Shown here: one piece after another, positions 22,001 through 32,014 of the stretch | Layout of the letters: each line of letters begins with the position of its first letter | How positions within the stretch are numbered: the stretch's first letter is position 1 | The notes under the pieces: model-generated | The model's input: only the letters and a program-made list of their open reading frames with translations | Database searches by the model: none | Told to the model about the DNA's origin: nothing | DNA from: Mixta hanseatica | GTDB taxonomy: Bacteria; Pseudomonadota; Gammaproteobacteria; Enterobacterales; Enterobacteriaceae | Assembly (NCBI RefSeq): GCF_023517775.1 | Contig: NZ_CP082904.1 | Span: forward strand, 1,240,001 to 1,304,000 | Direction: 5' to 3' | Length of the DNA stretch: 64,000 bases | Position numbers and translations under genes: made by a program

Positions 22001-22232
22001 TATACATCAGTCCATCAATACCGTTCATGTTTTGCTCAATAACCTGAGTTACCGAGTCCTGCAGCGTTTTAGCATCCGCGCCAGGGTAGTTTGCGTTAAT
22101 CTGTATCGCTACGGGAGCAACGTTTGGATATTGCTCAATCGGCAGCTTAAGAATCGATAGCGCACCCGCCAGCATGATAATGATGGCGATTACCCACGCA
22201 AATATGGGGCGATCGATAAAGAACTTAGCCAT
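19083..22232 (-). CDS. acrB: RND multidrug efflux pump AcrB
   Basis: AcrB is the proton-driven inner-membrane pump of the AcrAB-TolC tripartite system; it captures drugs, bile salts and dyes from the periplasm and membrane. The 1049 residues equal E. coli AcrB. Twelve membrane helices and two large periplasmic loops are apparent. The proton-relay aspartates are in G-L-L-V-D-D-A-I-V near 407-408, with a matching lysine in helix 10 (S-A-K-N-A-I-L). The start [11 protein letters not shown] is the RND hallmark. It follows acrA by 17 bases. Confidence 0.98.
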   Translation of the reverse strand: MAKFFIDRPIFAWVIAIIIMLAGALSILKLPIEQYPNVAPVAIQINANYPGADAKTLQDSVTQVIEQNMNGIDGLMYMSSNSDSSGALQLTLSFQSGTDADIAQVQVQNKLQLAMPLLPQEVQQQGIQVEKSSSSFLMVAGFVSEDGSMTQNDIADFVSSNIKDPISRTTGVGDTQLFGAQYAMRIWMDPHKLNNYQLTPVDVVNAISTQNAQVAAGQLGGTPPVKGQQLNASIIAQTRLTSTEEFGKILLKVNPDGSQVRLRDVATIELGGENYEIIARFNGQPAAGLGIKLATGANALDTAEAVKAELTRLSPTFPAGLKVVYPYDTTPFVKISIFEVVKTLFEAIVLVFLVMYLFLQNFRATLIPTIAVPVVLLGTFAIINAFGYSINTLTMFGMVLAIGLLVDDAIVVVENVERVMAEEGLPPKEATRKSMGQIQGALVGIALVLSAVFIPMAFFGGSTGVIYRQFSITIVSAMVLSVIVALILTPALCATMLKPIKKGDHGKTTGFFGWFNRLFDSSTNHYVDSVGHIVRSTGRYLLLYLLIVIGMAVLFMRLPTSFLPEEDQGLLLTQAQLPAGATQERTQKVLDEVSNYYLTKEKANVESVFTVNGFGFAGRGQNTGIAFVSLKPWEERGGAENKVPAIAGRAMQALSSIKDAMVIPFNLPAIIELGNATGFDFELIDQANLGHDKLMQARNQLLGMVAQHPDTLVGVRPNGLEDTPQYKLTVDQEKAQALGVSISDINTTLGAAWGGSYVNDFIDRGRVKKVYVMGKADSRMLPDDINKWYVRASNGEMVPFSAFSTAQWQYGSPRLERYNGLPSMEILGQPAPGRSSGDAMAMMEQLASQLPQGIGYDWTGMSYQERLSGNQAPALYAISLIVVFLCLAALYESWSIPFAVMLVVPLGVIGALIFTTLRGLSNDVYFVVGLLTTVGLSAKNAILIVEFAKDLMEKEGKGLVEATLEATRMRLRPILMTSLAFILGVLPLAISTGAGSGAQNAVGTGVMGGMVTATVLAIFFVPVFFVVVRRRFSKHKEELEHGHPVEHQQ

Positions 22233-22249
22233 GTATCAGTGGCTCCTGT

Positions 22250-23446
22250 TTAAGACTGAGGTTTTTCAGATTGCTGTTGCGACTGTTGATTCGCTTTAGC
22301 GTTATCTGTTACTTCCTGTGGCGTGACCTGTGCGCCCGGTTTGGCACGCTGAATGCCGACCGAAATCACGCGATCGCCAGCCTGTACGCCCTGGGTTACC
22401 AGCCATTTATCACCAATCGCCTGCTGAGCGGTCACGTTACGCACGGCCACTTTATTATCCTGACCCACGACCATTACCGTTGCCTGACCGGTTGGCGTAC
22501 GGGCTACCGCCTGTTGCGGAACCAGAATAGCGTTTGGATTGGTGCCTTCTTCCAGGCGCGCACGTACAAACATGCCCGGCAGCAGACGATGATCCGGATT
22601 AGGGAAGACCGCACGCAGCGTAATCGAGCCGGTGGTCTCATCAACGGTAACATCAGAGAATTCCAGGGTACCTGGCTGCTGATATTCGCTACCATCAGGC
22701 ATCATCAGCGTGACGTTGGCTTTGCCGTCGGTCTGCTTCAGCTGACCCGATTCCAGCTCTTTACGCAGGCGCAGATACTCATCGCTGGACTGGGTAACGT
22801 CGACGTACATCGGATCAAGCTGTTGCACGGTCGCCAGAGCGGTGGTTTGCCCGGTTTGCACCAGCGCGCCTTCGGTTACGGAAGATTTACCGATCCGGCC
22901 GCTAATCGGTGAAGTGACCTTGGTATAAGCCAGATTGATGCGCGCCGTTTCTACGTTCGCCTTAGCGACGGCGACGGCAGCTGCCGTCTGACTTTGCGTC
23001 GCCCGGGCCTGATCGTAATCCTGCTGGCTGATATATTTGGTGCCCAGCAGCGGCTGATAACGTTTTACCGTTACTGCGGCGATTTGCGCGTTGGCCTCAG
23101 CCTGCGCCAGATCGCCTTTCGCGCTGTTGTAAGTGGCCTGATAAGGCGCCGGATCGATCTGATACAGCGATTCGCCAGCCTTAATGTCAGTGCCTTCCAC
23201 AAAGTTGCGTTTCAAAATAATGCCTGACACCTGCGGACGCACTTCAGCCACGCGATAAGCGGAGGTTCTGCCCGGTAGCTCAGTCGTAATTTTCAACGGT
23301 TCGCTTTTTAATGTTACTACGCCAACCTCAGGCGCCTGCTGCTGTTGGCCTGCCTGCTCGGACTTATCATCACATCCTGTTAGCAAAAAGCTGCCTGAAA
23401 GCATCAGGGCGGCCGCCAGAGGCGTTAACCCTCTGTTATTTTTCAT
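22250..23446 (-). CDS. acrA: Membrane fusion lipoprotein AcrA
   Basis: AcrA is the periplasmic adaptor joining AcrB to TolC. The 398-residue protein has a lipoprotein signal with lipobox L-T-G-C (Cys25) followed by D-D, which retains it in the inner membrane. The hairpin coiled coil (about 100-170), lipoyl domain halves and beta barrel follow in the usual order. A Gln-rich tail closes it. It is divergent from acrR, and the shared 140-base region is strongly conserved with E. coli. Confidence 0.97.
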   Translation of the reverse strand: MKNNRGLTPLAAALMLSGSFLLTGCDDKSEQAGQQQQAPEVGVVTLKSEPLKITTELPGRTSAYRVAEVRPQVSGIILKRNFVEGTDIKAGESLYQIDPAPYQATYNSAKGDLAQAEANAQIAAVTVKRYQPLLGTKYISQQDYDQARATQSQTAAAVAVAKANVETARINLAYTKVTSPISGRIGKSSVTEGALVQTGQTTALATVQQLDPMYVDVTQSSDEYLRLRKELESGQLKQTDGKANVTLMMPDGSEYQQPGTLEFSDVTVDETTGSITLRAVFPNPDHRLLPGMFVRARLEEGTNPNAILVPQQAVARTPTGQATVMVVGQDNKVAVRNVTAQQAIGDKWLVTQGVQAGDRVISVGIQRAKPGAQVTPQEVTDNAKANQQSQQQSEKPQS

Positions 23447-23534
23447 AAATCAACCTCGATTGTTCGATATCGATTGGTCAATGGATCACAAACCGTTGAG
23501 CCATTGCTGCGTTTAAATTATGGTCATGCTATGG

Positions 23535-23558
23535 TACATACATTCGCAAATGTATGTA
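23535..23558. promoter_or_regulatory. AcrR operator in the acrA-acrR intergenic region
   Basis: TACATACATT-CGCA-AATGTATGTA is a perfect 10-bp inverted repeat around a 4-base centre and corresponds to the AcrR binding site of E. coli. It lies between the divergent starts, about 90 bases from acrA and 29 from acrR, so it can control both. Confidence 0.94.
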
Positions 23559-23586
23559 AATCTGCCGCTTGGTAAAAGCACTCACT

Positions 23587-24231
23587 ATGGCACGAAAAAC
23601 CAAACAGCAAGCCCTTGAAACACGGCATCAAATTCTTGACGCCGCCATCGCACGCTTTTCGGAATTCGGTGTTTCAGCGACCTCGCTTGCTGATATTGCC
23701 ACTGCGGCTGGCGTGACGCGTGGCGCTATCTACTGGCATTTTAAAAACAAGACCGATCTGTTGAATGAGATCTGGGCGCAGTCTGAGTCTGGCCTGGAAG
23801 ACGTTGAGCAAGAGTATCAGGCAAAATACCCAGACGATCCACTTTCCGTGATGCGCGCGATGCTGCGTTATGTTTTTGAAGCGCCGGCACGCGACCAACG
23901 GCGACGCTCCCTGCTGGAAATTATTTTCCATAAATGTGAATTTGTCGGTGAAATGCTGCCGTTACAGATTATGCAGCAAAATCTTTATCTGGAATGTTAT
24001 GAAAAGATAGAACGCTCCCTGCGCCGCTGCATTCAGATGGGCCAACTGCCCGCCGATCTTAATCTGCGGCGGGCGGCGATTATTATCCGCGGCTATGTCA
24101 CCGGCATCGTGGAAAACTGGCTGTTTATGCCGGACAGCTTCGATATTGAACAGGATGCGCCGCTGCTGGTAGAAACGTTGATTGATATGCTCAAAGCCAG
24201 CCCCAGCCTGAATCAGCCGGCCGTCAGCTAA
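23587..24231 (+). CDS. acrR: TetR-family repressor AcrR
   Basis: AcrR is a 214-residue TetR repressor that lowers acrAB and its own transcription and is released by drug ligands. The N-terminal helix-turn-helix reads T-R-H-Q-I-L-D-A-A…[11 protein letters not shown]. The C-terminal ligand domain retains [10 protein letters not shown] chose the ATG at 23587 (M-A-R-K-T-K-Q-Q-A) as in E. coli; a TTG six codons upstream lacks support. Its end overlaps the rsmS end by 8 bases (convergent). Confidence 0.96.
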   Translation: MARKTKQQALETRHQILDAAIARFSEFGVSATSLADIATAAGVTRGAIYWHFKNKTDLLNEIWAQSESGLEDVEQEYQAKYPDDPLSVMRAMLRYVFEAPARDQRRRSLLEIIFHKCEFVGEMLPLQIMQQNLYLECYEKIERSLRRCIQMGQLPADLNLRRAAIIIRGYVTGIVENWLFMPDSFDIEQDAPLLVETLIDMLKASPSLNQPAVS

Positions 24232-24379
24232 GCGTTGGCCTCTGCTGTTTTTTTTCAAAATCGCGGCGCACGATTTCCAGCGCCGCCAGCACGGTTGCTG
24301 GCGGAATGGCGTTTTGCTCCAGCAGCATAATCAGATCTACCGCCAGTTTAATTTCATCAGAGGCGCTTTCCAGCGACAT
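24224..24379 (-). CDS. rsmS: Small protein RsmS (YbaM, DUF2496)
   Basis: This 51-residue protein ([17 protein letters not shown]…I-V-R-R-D-F-E-K-K) matches YbaM of E. coli. The Pectobacterium homolog RsmS modulates Rsm (CsrA-type) control of exoenzymes; here the role is only inferred. The ATG at 24379 is preceded by AAGGAGC. The longer frame to 24505 overlaps the next gene and is not conserved. In K-12 rsmS lies next to priC and mscK, which are not at this place. Confidence 0.85.
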   Translation of the reverse strand: MSLESASDEIKLAVDLIMLLEQNAIPPATVLAALEIVRRDFEKKQQRPTLS

Positions 24380-24389
24380 GTTTTGCTCC

Positions 24390-24632
24390 TTAACGTCGTA
24401 TAACGCGCGATACCGCCGCCAGCAGTAACGCGCCCGCCAGCGCCAGCAATAGCGCGCGCGGGTGCAGGCTGGCCAGCGTTCCCCAGTTAAAATACACGCT
24501 AACATAGCCGCCGACCAGGGCGCCGATGGTCGCTAAAATCAATGTCGGCAGCCAGCTGCCGCGGCCCGGCATCAATTTGCCCGCCGCCACGCCAACCAAC
24601 AGCCCTACAACCAACCAGGATAACAGTCCCAT
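24390..24632 (-). CDS. GlsB/YeaQ/YmgE-family membrane protein
   Basis: This 80-residue hydrophobic protein has three predicted membrane segments and the family pattern [19 protein letters not shown], followed by G-A-L-V-G-G-Y. The family (transglycosylase-associated, PF04226) is linked to stress response, with unknown molecular role. The ATG at 24632 is the first that gives only this domain; upstream in-frame sequence is low-complexity. It takes the place that priC occupies in K-12, and its stop is 10 bases before rsmS, suggesting a two-gene transcript. Confidence 0.82.
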   Translation of the reverse strand: MGLLSWLVVGLLVGVAAGKLMPGRGSWLPTLILATIGALVGGYVSVYFNWGTLASLHPRALLLALAGALLLAAVSRVIRR

Positions 24633-24761
24633 AGCGATGTCCTTATTAAGCGCCGATTTTAAACCTGTAAATAACAATAGATAAAATAGCCGGTCAGCGG
24701 CTGCAGTACAGCTCACGGGCTGTGATAAAGTGATCCCGGTAGTTTTTTCACGGGGCAGGGC

Positions 24762-25139
24762 ATGCAGCGCATCATCTTTCTTATTATTGGCTGGTTGGCC
24801 ATCGTGCTGGGCACGCTGGGCGTGGTATTGCCGCTGCTGCCGACCACGCCGTTTATTCTGCTGGCCGCCTGGTGCTTCGCCCGTTCTTCGCCGCGCTTTC
24901 ATCAGTGGCTGCTGTATCGTTCCTGGTTCGGCGTCTATATCCGCCACTGGCAGCAGCATCGGGCGCTACCGCCTGGCGTAAAGCTACGCGCCATGCTGCT
25001 GATTATCTGCACCTTCGCCGTATCGATTTGGCTGGTGCATCTCGCCTGGCTGCGCATTATGCTGCTGTGTATGTTAGCGGCGCTGTTGCTGTTTATGTGG
25101 CGCATGCCGGTAGTGGCGCGGGAAAAAAATGACGGTTAA
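24762..25139 (+). CDS. ybaN: DUF454 inner-membrane protein YbaN
   Basis: YbaN is a 125-residue inner-membrane protein with three or four membrane segments. The family motif G-V-V-L-P-L-L-P-T-T-P-F-I-L-L-A-A-W-C-F-A-R-S-S is near perfect (residues about 20-43). Its function is unknown. It is divergent from the GlsB-like gene and precedes apt, as in K-12. Confidence 0.94.
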   Translation: MQRIIFLIIGWLAIVLGTLGVVLPLLPTTPFILLAAWCFARSSPRFHQWLLYRSWFGVYIRHWQQHRALPPGVKLRAMLLIICTFAVSIWLVHLAWLRIMLLCMLAALLLFMWRMPVVAREKNDG

Positions 25140-25358
25140 TGCAGATAAAAGCATAAATTAACGCTTTTTAGCTTATCGATTTTCAATCACTTAAACTGCC
25201 TGCATGGCAATCAGAGTTGCATTTGTCCTGCGCTTTGCTTAGATTTGTTCGTTTTCGTGCGTGGCTTCCCTGATTTTATTCTTTTTCGTCTGCGGAATTA
25301 TCCGTCAGCGTCGGGCGAAGCTGCGCGAGTCAGTTTAGTATTCACCAGGCATAACATT

Positions 25359-25910
25359 ATGACCGCGACTGCACAGCAGCTTGAATTTCTTAAAGACAGT
25401 ATTAAAAGCGTTCCGGACTATCCGAAGCCGGGTATCCTGTTTCGTGATGTCACCAGTCTGCTGGAAGATCCGCGCGCTTTCGCCACCACCATTGATCTGT
25501 TCATTGAACGCTTTCGCGATCGGGGAATTACCAAGGTAGTCGGTACCGAGGCGCGTGGCTTCCTGTTTGGTGCGCCGGTAGCGCTGGGATTAGGCGTTGG
25601 CTTCGTGCCGGTGCGTAAGCCGGGCAAGCTGCCGCGCGAAACCTTTAGCGAAACCTACGATCTGGAATATGGCAGCGACCAGCTTGAGCTGCATCGCGAT
25701 GCGATTAAGCCGGGTGATGTGGTGCTGGTGGTAGACGATCTGCTGGCCACCGGCGGCACCATCGAAGCGACCGTGAAACTGATCCGCCGCGCCGGCGGAG
25801 AAGTGAAAGACGCCGCCTTTGTGATCAATCTGTTCGATTTGAACGGCGAAGCCCGCCTGAACGCGCTGGGTATTGATTGCTACAGCCTGGTCGCCTTTCC
25901 TGGCCACTGA
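25359..25910 (+). CDS. apt: Adenine phosphoribosyltransferase Apt
   Basis: Apt salvages adenine to AMP with PRPP. The 183-residue product equals E. coli Apt. The PRPP-binding motif [13 protein letters not shown] is intact, and [10 protein letters not shown] and R-K-P-G-K-L-P family stretches are present. I chose the ATG at 25359 (M-T-A-T-A-Q-Q-L-E), which is conserved; the frame is open upstream but not conserved. The dnaX gene starts 79 bases later. Confidence 0.97.
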   Translation: MTATAQQLEFLKDSIKSVPDYPKPGILFRDVTSLLEDPRAFATTIDLFIERFRDRGITKVVGTEARGFLFGAPVALGLGVGFVPVRKPGKLPRETFSETYDLEYGSDQLELHRDAIKPGDVVLVVDDLLATGGTIEATVKLIRRAGGEVKDAAFVINLFDLNGEARLNALGIDCYSLVAFPGH

Positions 25911-25989
25911 GTTTCCCGCCTTCAGCCTCGCCGTAGCGGCGGGGCTGTGTTAGCATGTCCCACTGGTTTTCAACACATCTTGTGAACGA

Positions 25990-27933
25990 ATGAGTTATCA
26001 GGTCCTTGCCCGCAAGTGGCGTCCACAAGCGTTTTCCGATGTCGTTGGTCAGGAGCATGTATTGACTGCGCTGGCGAACGGTCTGTCGCTGGGACGAATC
26101 CACCACGCTTATCTTTTTTCCGGCACCCGAGGCGTCGGGAAAACCACCATTGCGCGTTTGCTGGCCAAAGGGCTCAATTGCGAAACCGGCATTACCGCTA
26201 CGCCGTGCGGCGTTTGCGATAACTGTCGTGAAATCGAACAGGGCCGCTTTGTCGATCTGATCGAAATCGATGCCGCTTCGCGCACCAAAGTCGAAGATAC
26301 TCGCGATCTGCTGGACAACGTGCAGTACGCGCCCGCACGTGGCCGCTTTAAAGTCTATCTGATCGATGAAGTGCATATGCTGTCGCGCCACAGCTTCAAT
26401 GCCCTGCTGAAGACCCTTGAAGAGCCGCCGGCACACGTTAAATTCCTGCTGGCCACCACCGATCCGCAAAAACTGCCGGTGACCATTCTTTCCCGCTGCC
26501 TGCAATTTCACCTTAAAGCGCTGGATGTCGATCAAATTCGCCAGCAGCTGGAATATGTCCTGGGACAGGAGCAGATCCCGGCGGAGCCGCGGGCGCTACA
26601 GCTACTGGCGCGTGCCGCCGATGGCAGTATGCGCGATGCGCTGAGTCTGACCGATCAGGCGATCGCCAGCGGTGAGGGCGAGGTACACACCGACAGCGTC
26701 GCCGCGATGTTGGGGACGCTGGATGACGATCAGCCGCTGGCGTTGATTGAAGCCTTAACAGCCGCCGACGGTCAGCAAACTATGGCGCTGCTGCAGCAGG
26801 CGGCCAGTCGTGGCGTGGAGTGGGAGGCGCTGCTGGTTGAAATGCTGCGTCTGCTGCATCGCATCGCCATGATCCAACTGCTGCCCACCGCGCTAAGCGA
26901 AGAGTATGCGGCGGTAGAGCAACGGCTGCGCGAACTGGCGCGCGTGGTGCCGCCCGCCGATGTGCAACTTTATTACCAAACCATTTTGATGGGACGCAAA
27001 GAGCTGCCGCTGGCGCCCGATCGCCGCATGGGCGTCGAAATGACGCTGCTGCGCGCGCTGGCTTTTCACCCGCAGGTGGAGATCGCCGAACCGGTAACGC
27101 GGCCGGTGATGACGCCGCAGCCCAACGTGCAAACGCCGCCTTCCGCCGCCGCCTCGGCGTTTTCCGCCCCACAGGCGCCGCAAGCGCCGCCGGAAATGAA
27201 TGCCGGCGCGCCGGAGACGCCGCTGCCTGACACCACCAGCCAGCTATTGCAGGCGCGTACTCAACTGTTGCGCCAGCAGGGAGCAAACAAAACAAAAAAG
27301 AATGAGCCGGCAGCGCTAAGTGCGCGGCCGGCAGGCTCGGCGCTGGAACGCCTTGCTCAGGTAACGGAACGCGCCGCCAGACGGCCGGCGGCAGAACCGG
27401 CGGCGCCGGTGAAAAAAGAGGCCTATCGCTGGAAGGCGCAAAATAGCGCGGTTGAAAGCGAAACGCCGCAGATCGCCACGCCAAAGGCGCTGCGTTCCGC
27501 GCTGGAGCATGAAAAAACGCCGGAGCTGGCCGCGAGGCTGGCTGAGGAAGCGCTGGAGCGCGACGCCTGGGCGGCGCAAATCGCCACCCTGACGCTGCCT
27601 AAACTGGTGCAGCAGCTGGCGCTCAACGCCTGGAAAGAGGAGACGGCGCAGGGCATCTGTCTGCACTTACGCAGCAGCCAACGTCACCTTAACTCTGCTT
27701 CCGCGCAGCAGGTATTAACCGAGGCGTTAAGCAACGCCAGCGGTAAGTCGGTTGAATTGACTATCATTGAAGATGATAATCCTGCGATATTGACGCCTCT
27801 GGAGTGGCGTCAAAAGATTTATGAAGAAAAACTGACGCAGGCGCGTCAGGCCATCATTGCGGATAGCCATATTCAGACGCTGCGTCGTTTTTTTGACGCC
27901 GATCTGGATGAGGAGAGTATTCGCCCCGTTTGA
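25990..27933 (+). CDS. dnaX: DNA polymerase III subunits tau/gamma (DnaX)
   Basis: DnaX encodes tau (full length, 647 residues here) and the shorter gamma produced by a programmed -1 frameshift; both are clamp-loader ATPases. Domain order: AAA+ with Walker A G-T-R-G-V-G-K-T (about 45-52), zinc cysteines in C-E-T-G…C-G-V-C-D-N-C, Walker B D-E-V-H, clamp-loader collar, a Pro/Ala-rich linker (about 365-440), and tau domains IV-V that bind DnaB and polymerase. The frameshift site is listed separately. The ybaB and recR genes follow. Confidence 0.98.
   Translation: MSYQVLARKWRPQAFSDVVGQEHVLTALANGLSLGRIHHAYLFSGTRGVGKTTIARLLAKGLNCETGITATPCGVCDNCREIEQGRFVDLIEIDAASRTKVEDTRDLLDNVQYAPARGRFKVYLIDEVHMLSRHSFNALLKTLEEPPAHVKFLLATTDPQKLPVTILSRCLQFHLKALDVDQIRQQLEYVLGQEQIPAEPRALQLLARAADGSMRDALSLTDQAIASGEGEVHTDSVAAMLGTLDDDQPLALIEALTAADGQQTMALLQQAASRGVEWEALLVEMLRLLHRIAMIQLLPTALSEEYAAVEQRLRELARVVPPADVQLYYQTILMGRKELPLAPDRRMGVEMTLLRALAFHPQVEIAEPVTRPVMTPQPNVQTPPSAAASAFSAPQAPQAPPEMNAGAPETPLPDTTSQLLQARTQLLRQQGANKTKKNEPAALSARPAGSALERLAQVTERAARRPAAEPAAPVKKEAYRWKAQNSAVESETPQIATPKALRSALEHEKTPELAARLAEEALERDAWAAQIATLTLPKLVQQLALNAWKEETAQGICLHLRSSQRHLNSASAQQVLTEALSNASGKSVELTIIEDDNPAILTPLEWRQKIYEEKLTQARQAIIADSHIQTLRRFFDADLDEESIRPV
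27278..27340 (+). promoter_or_regulatory. Programmed -1 frameshift site of dnaX (gamma subunit)
   Basis: The slippery heptamer A-AAA-AAG at 27294-27300 is in the correct phase (ACA AAA AAG). A stimulatory Shine-Dalgarno-like AGGGAG (27278-27283) ends 10 bases upstream. A GC-rich inverted repeat (GAGCCGGC…GCCGGCaGGCTC) follows within a few bases. After slipping, the ribosome reads GAA then TGA, giving a 438-residue gamma that ends one codon after the slip, the same layout as E. coli. Confidence 0.93.
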
Positions 27934-27985
27934 ATCGCCGCATAACCGATAACGGCTTACGCGGCCTGAGCAAAGAGAGAAAACT

Positions 27986-28315
27986 ATGTTTGGTAAAGGC
28001 GGTTTGGGTAACCTGATGAAACAGGCCCAGCAGATGCAGGACAAAATGCAGCAGGTACAGCAAGAGATCGCTGAAATGGAAGTGACCGGCGAATCTGGTG
28101 CGGGCCTGGTGAAAGTTACTATTAACGGTGCGCACAACTGCCGCCGCGTAGAGGTGGATCCCAGCCTGCTGGAAGATGACAAAGATATGCTGGAAGATCT
28201 GGTTGCGGCGGCGTTTAACGATGCAGCACGCCGTATCGCCGAAGCGCAGCAGGAGAAAATGTCTTCCGTTTCCGCCGGCATGCAGCTGCCGCCGGGCTTT
28301 AAGATGCCGTTCTGA
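27986..28315 (+). CDS. ybaB: Nucleoid-associated protein YbaB/EbfC
   Basis: This 109-residue protein forms tweezer-like dimers that bind DNA. It has an N-terminal coiled-coil helix ([13 protein letters not shown]) and the family beta-core V-K-V-T-I-N-G, then V-D-P-S-L. Its stop overlaps the recR start (TGATG), so the two are translationally coupled within the dnaX-ybaB-recR cluster. Confidence 0.96.
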   Translation: MFGKGGLGNLMKQAQQMQDKMQQVQQEIAEMEVTGESGAGLVKVTINGAHNCRRVEVDPSLLEDDKDMLEDLVAAAFNDAARRIAEAQQEKMSSVSAGMQLPPGFKMPF

Positions 28316-28920
28316 TGCAAACCAGCCCTTTGCTGGAGTCGCTAATGGAAGCGCTGCGCTGCTTGCCGGGCGTTGGCCCGAAATCAGCGCAGCGTATGGC
28401 GTTTCAGCTGTTGCAGCGCGATCGCAGCGGAGGCATGCGCCTGGCTCAGGCGCTTACGCGCGCTATGTCAGAAATTGGTCACTGTACGGACTGCCACACC
28501 TTTACCGAACAGGAAATCTGCACCATCTGCGCGAACCCGCGTCGCCAGCAAAACGGGCAAATTTGTGTGGTAGAGAGTCCAGCGGATATCCACGCCATTG
28601 AGCAAACCGGACAGTTTGCCGGACGCTACTTTGTGCTGATGGGGCATCTTTCACCGCTGGACGGCATCGGCCCGCATGATATTGGGCTGGATCGTCTGGA
28701 GCAGCGGCTGGAAAAAGAGGCGATTCAGGAAGTGATCCTGGCGACCAATCCCACAGTGGAAGGGGAAGCCACGGCTAACTATATCGCCGGGCTCTGCGCG
28801 CAGTACGGCGTAGACGCCAGCCGTATCGCGCACGGCGTGCCGGTGGGCGGCGAGCTGGAAATGGTTGATGGCACCACGCTGTCGCATTCGCTTGCCGGGC
28901 GCCACAAGATTAAATACTGA
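28315..28920 (+). CDS. recR: Recombination mediator RecR
   Basis: RecR works with RecO and RecF to load RecA at gaps. The 201 residues contain the N-terminal helix-hairpin-helix ([11 protein letters not shown]), a four-cysteine zinc finger (C-T-D-C…C-T-I-C), the Toprim domain (V-V-E-S-P-A-D-I…) and a C-terminal Walker-B-like tail. Start ATG overlaps the ybaB stop by one base. Confidence 0.97.
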   Translation: MQTSPLLESLMEALRCLPGVGPKSAQRMAFQLLQRDRSGGMRLAQALTRAMSEIGHCTDCHTFTEQEICTICANPRRQQNGQICVVESPADIHAIEQTGQFAGRYFVLMGHLSPLDGIGPHDIGLDRLEQRLEKEAIQEVILATNPTVEGEATANYIAGLCAQYGVDASRIAHGVPVGGELEMVDGTTLSHSLAGRHKIKY

Positions 28921-28926
28921 CCACTT

Positions 28927-28950
28927 GCTGGCACATTCACCTGTGCCAGC
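28927..28950 (+). terminator. Hairpin after recR, overlapping the htpG promoter
   Basis: GCTGGCACA (28927-28935) and TGTGCCAGC (28942-28950) form a 9-bp stem. The following TTGAAAAAGTTTTT is only partly T-rich. The stem's last base overlaps the sigma-32 -35 element. Confidence 0.6.
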
Positions 28951-28977
28951 TTGAAAAAGTTTTTCCCATCCCCATCT
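28950..28977 (+). promoter_or_regulatory. Sigma-32 promoter of htpG
   Basis: CTTGAAA (28950-28956), a 13-base spacer, and CCCCATCT (28970-28977) match the RpoH consensus, 47 bases upstream of the htpG ATG. Confidence 0.88.
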
Positions 28978-29023
28978 CTTCCTCAACGTTCGATAAACCT
29001 GTTTCAGTTGAGGTAGCAAAACC

Positions 29024-30892
29024 ATGAAAGGACAAGAGACGCGTGGTTTCCAGTCAGAAGTTAAACAGCTTCTGCACCTGATGATCCATTCCCTCTATTC
29101 GAATAAAGAGATCTTTCTGCGCGAGCTGATTTCCAACGCCTCGGATGCGGCGGATAAGTTGCGTTTTCGCGCGCTTTCCACGCCGGATCTGTATGAAGGC
29201 GACGGCGAGCTGCGCGTTCGGGTTTCTGTCGATAAGGAAAACCGCACTCTGACGCTGAGCGATAACGGCATCGGTATGCGTCGCGATGAAGTGATTGAGA
29301 ACCTCGGCACCATCGCTAAGTCGGGCACCAAAGCTTTCCTTGAATCGCTCGGCTCCGACCAGGCGAAAGACAGCCAGCTGATTGGTCAGTTCGGCGTCGG
29401 TTTTTATTCGGCGTTTATCGTGGCCGATAAGGTTACCGTGCGCACCCGCGCCGCGGGAAGCGCGCCGGAAGAGGGCGTGTTCTGGGAATCCGCCGGCGAA
29501 GGCGAATATACCATCGACGATTTGACCAAGGCGGATCGCGGTACCGAAATTACGCTGCATCTGCGTGAAGGCGAAGATGAATTCCTCGACAGCTGGCGCG
29601 TGCGCAACATCATCAGCAAATATTCCGATCATATCGCGCTGCCGGTAGAGATCGAAACCAAAGATGAAGAGAGCGACACCACCAGCTGGGAAAAAATTAA
29701 CAAGGCTCAGGCGCTGTGGACCCGTAACAAAGCGGAAGTCAGCGATGAAGAGTACAACGAATTCTATAAGCACATCTCGCACGACTTTAGCGATCCGCTG
29801 GCCTGGAGCCACAACCGCGTAGAGGGCAAACAGGAATATACCAGCCTGCTTTATATCCCGGCGCGCGCGCCGTGGGATATGTGGAACCGCGATCATAAGC
29901 ATGGCCTGAAACTTTACGTCCAGCGCGTCTTTATCATGGATGACGCTGAACAGTTTATGCCGAACTACCTGCGCTTTGTGCGTGGCCTGATTGACTCCAA
30001 CGACCTGCCGCTCAACGTATCGCGCGAGATCCTGCAGGATAACCGCATTACACAAAACCTGCGCAGCGCGTTGACCAAACGCGTACTGCAGATGCTGGAT
30101 AAGCTGGCAAAAGATGACGCTGAGAAGTATCAGCAGTTCTGGAGCGAATTCGGCCTGGTGCTGAAAGAGGGCCCGGCAGAAGATCATGCCAACCAGCAGG
30201 CGATCGCCAAACTGCTGCGTTTTGCCACCACCAGTAGCGAAGGCGTGGCGCAAACCGTCTCGCTGGAAGAGTATGTCAGCCGCATGGTGGAAGGGCAGGA
30301 GAAGATCTATTACATCACTGCCGACAGCTATGCCGCAGCGAAAAGCAGCCCGCACCTGGAGCTGTTCCGCAAGAAAGGCATTGAGGTGCTGCTGCTCTCC
30401 GATCGTATCGACGAATGGATGATGAGCTACCTGACTGAGTTCGACGGTAAAACCTTCCAGTCGGTCAGCAAGGCGGACGACACGCTGGAAAAACTGGCGG
30501 ACGAAGAGAACGACGCGCAGAAAGAGGCGGAAAAAGCGCTGGAGCCGTTCGTTGACCGCGTGAAAACGCTGCTGGGCGAGCGCGTGAAAGAGGTACGCCT
30601 GACGCATCGTCTGACCGATACGCCGGCTATCGTGACCACCGACGCCAATGAAATGAGCACCCAGATGGCCAAACTGTTCGCTGCGGCCGGGCAGGCGGTA
30701 CCGGATGTGAAATATATCTTTGAACTGAACCCGGAGCACGCGCTGGTGAAACGCGCCGCGGATACCCAGGATGAAGCGCGCTTTGCCGAATGGGTTGAGC
30801 TGCTGCTGGATCAGGCGCTGTTTGCGGAGCGCGGCACGCTGGAAGATCCGAACCAGTTTATCCGCCGCATGAACCAGCTGCTGCTGGCCTGA
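29024..30892 (+). CDS. htpG: Molecular chaperone HtpG (Hsp90)
   Basis: HtpG is the bacterial Hsp90, a dimeric ATP-driven chaperone. The 622 residues show the GHKL ATPase N-domain with N-A-S-D-A-A-D-K (about 36-43), D-N-G-I-G-M and [11 protein letters not shown] motifs, a middle domain with the catalytic-loop N-V-S-R-E-I-L-Q, and a C-terminal dimerisation domain. It is two residues shorter than E. coli HtpG. A sigma-32 promoter drives it and a terminator ends it. Confidence 0.98.
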   Translation: MKGQETRGFQSEVKQLLHLMIHSLYSNKEIFLRELISNASDAADKLRFRALSTPDLYEGDGELRVRVSVDKENRTLTLSDNGIGMRRDEVIENLGTIAKSGTKAFLESLGSDQAKDSQLIGQFGVGFYSAFIVADKVTVRTRAAGSAPEEGVFWESAGEGEYTIDDLTKADRGTEITLHLREGEDEFLDSWRVRNIISKYSDHIALPVEIETKDEESDTTSWEKINKAQALWTRNKAEVSDEEYNEFYKHISHDFSDPLAWSHNRVEGKQEYTSLLYIPARAPWDMWNRDHKHGLKLYVQRVFIMDDAEQFMPNYLRFVRGLIDSNDLPLNVSREILQDNRITQNLRSALTKRVLQMLDKLAKDDAEKYQQFWSEFGLVLKEGPAEDHANQQAIAKLLRFATTSSEGVAQTVSLEEYVSRMVEGQEKIYYITADSYAAAKSSPHLELFRKKGIEVLLLSDRIDEWMMSYLTEFDGKTFQSVSKADDTLEKLADEENDAQKEAEKALEPFVDRVKTLLGERVKEVRLTHRLTDTPAIVTTDANEMSTQMAKLFAAAGQAVPDVKYIFELNPEHALVKRAADTQDEARFAEWVELLLDQALFAERGTLEDPNQFIRRMNQLLLA

Positions 30893-30911
30893 GTAGCAAC
30901 AACCTAAGCCT

Positions 30912-30937
30912 AAGCCGGCCTGCGAGCCGGCTTTTTT
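30912..30937 (+). terminator. Rho-independent terminator of htpG
   Basis: AAGCCGGC (30912-30919) and GCCGGCTT (30926-30933) form the stem; a T-run ends at 30937. Confidence 0.93.
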
Positions 30938-31116
30938 ATTGCGGCATGGAGTCTGAAAAACAGCGCTACTCTGCCGTCAGGCTGGATCCTGGCGATGAAT
31001 CAGTTAATGATAGCCGCAGGTAATATACTCACTATCGCCAGAGCCGCTGCTGGCCCCGTTTCCTTGTGATGATCGGGGCTTAATGGTATGTTCTTGGCCT
31101 TCTGGTTAGATCATAA

Positions 31117-31782
<666 letters not shown>

Positions 31783-31803
31783 CGCGCCGCGTTGAGCCTG
31801 CCG

Positions 31804-31830
31804 TCAGGAATATCCGTCGGATATTCCTGA
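31804..31830 (+). terminator. Hairpin after adk
   Basis: TCAGGAATATCC and GGATATTCCTGA form a 12-bp perfect stem with a 3-base loop. The tail (TGTTCTCTCTTTT) is pyrimidine-rich rather than a pure T-run, so the terminator call is moderate. Confidence 0.65.
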
Positions 31831-32014
31831 TGTTCTCTCTTTTCTTCCTGTGGTTCCCGCAAACGCACCCTGTTACGCGCTTTCCTCTATACTTTGCCGC
31901 TAAGCGTTTTCGTCTCTTGGTGGGAAAGGTTTTTCCGGCGAGCTTATCTGCCTCAGCCAGGGTAAAATCAACGCGTAAAACAAGTTAATCCATTTGAAAA
32001 AACAGGGATATACG

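Noticed and set aside
29054..30739. 561-codon open frame on the minus strand opposite htpG
   Set aside because: It is the antisense shadow of a GC-rich, codon-biased gene; it has no ribosome site, and its His/Gln/Phe/Leu-rich composition is what antisense of such genes yields.
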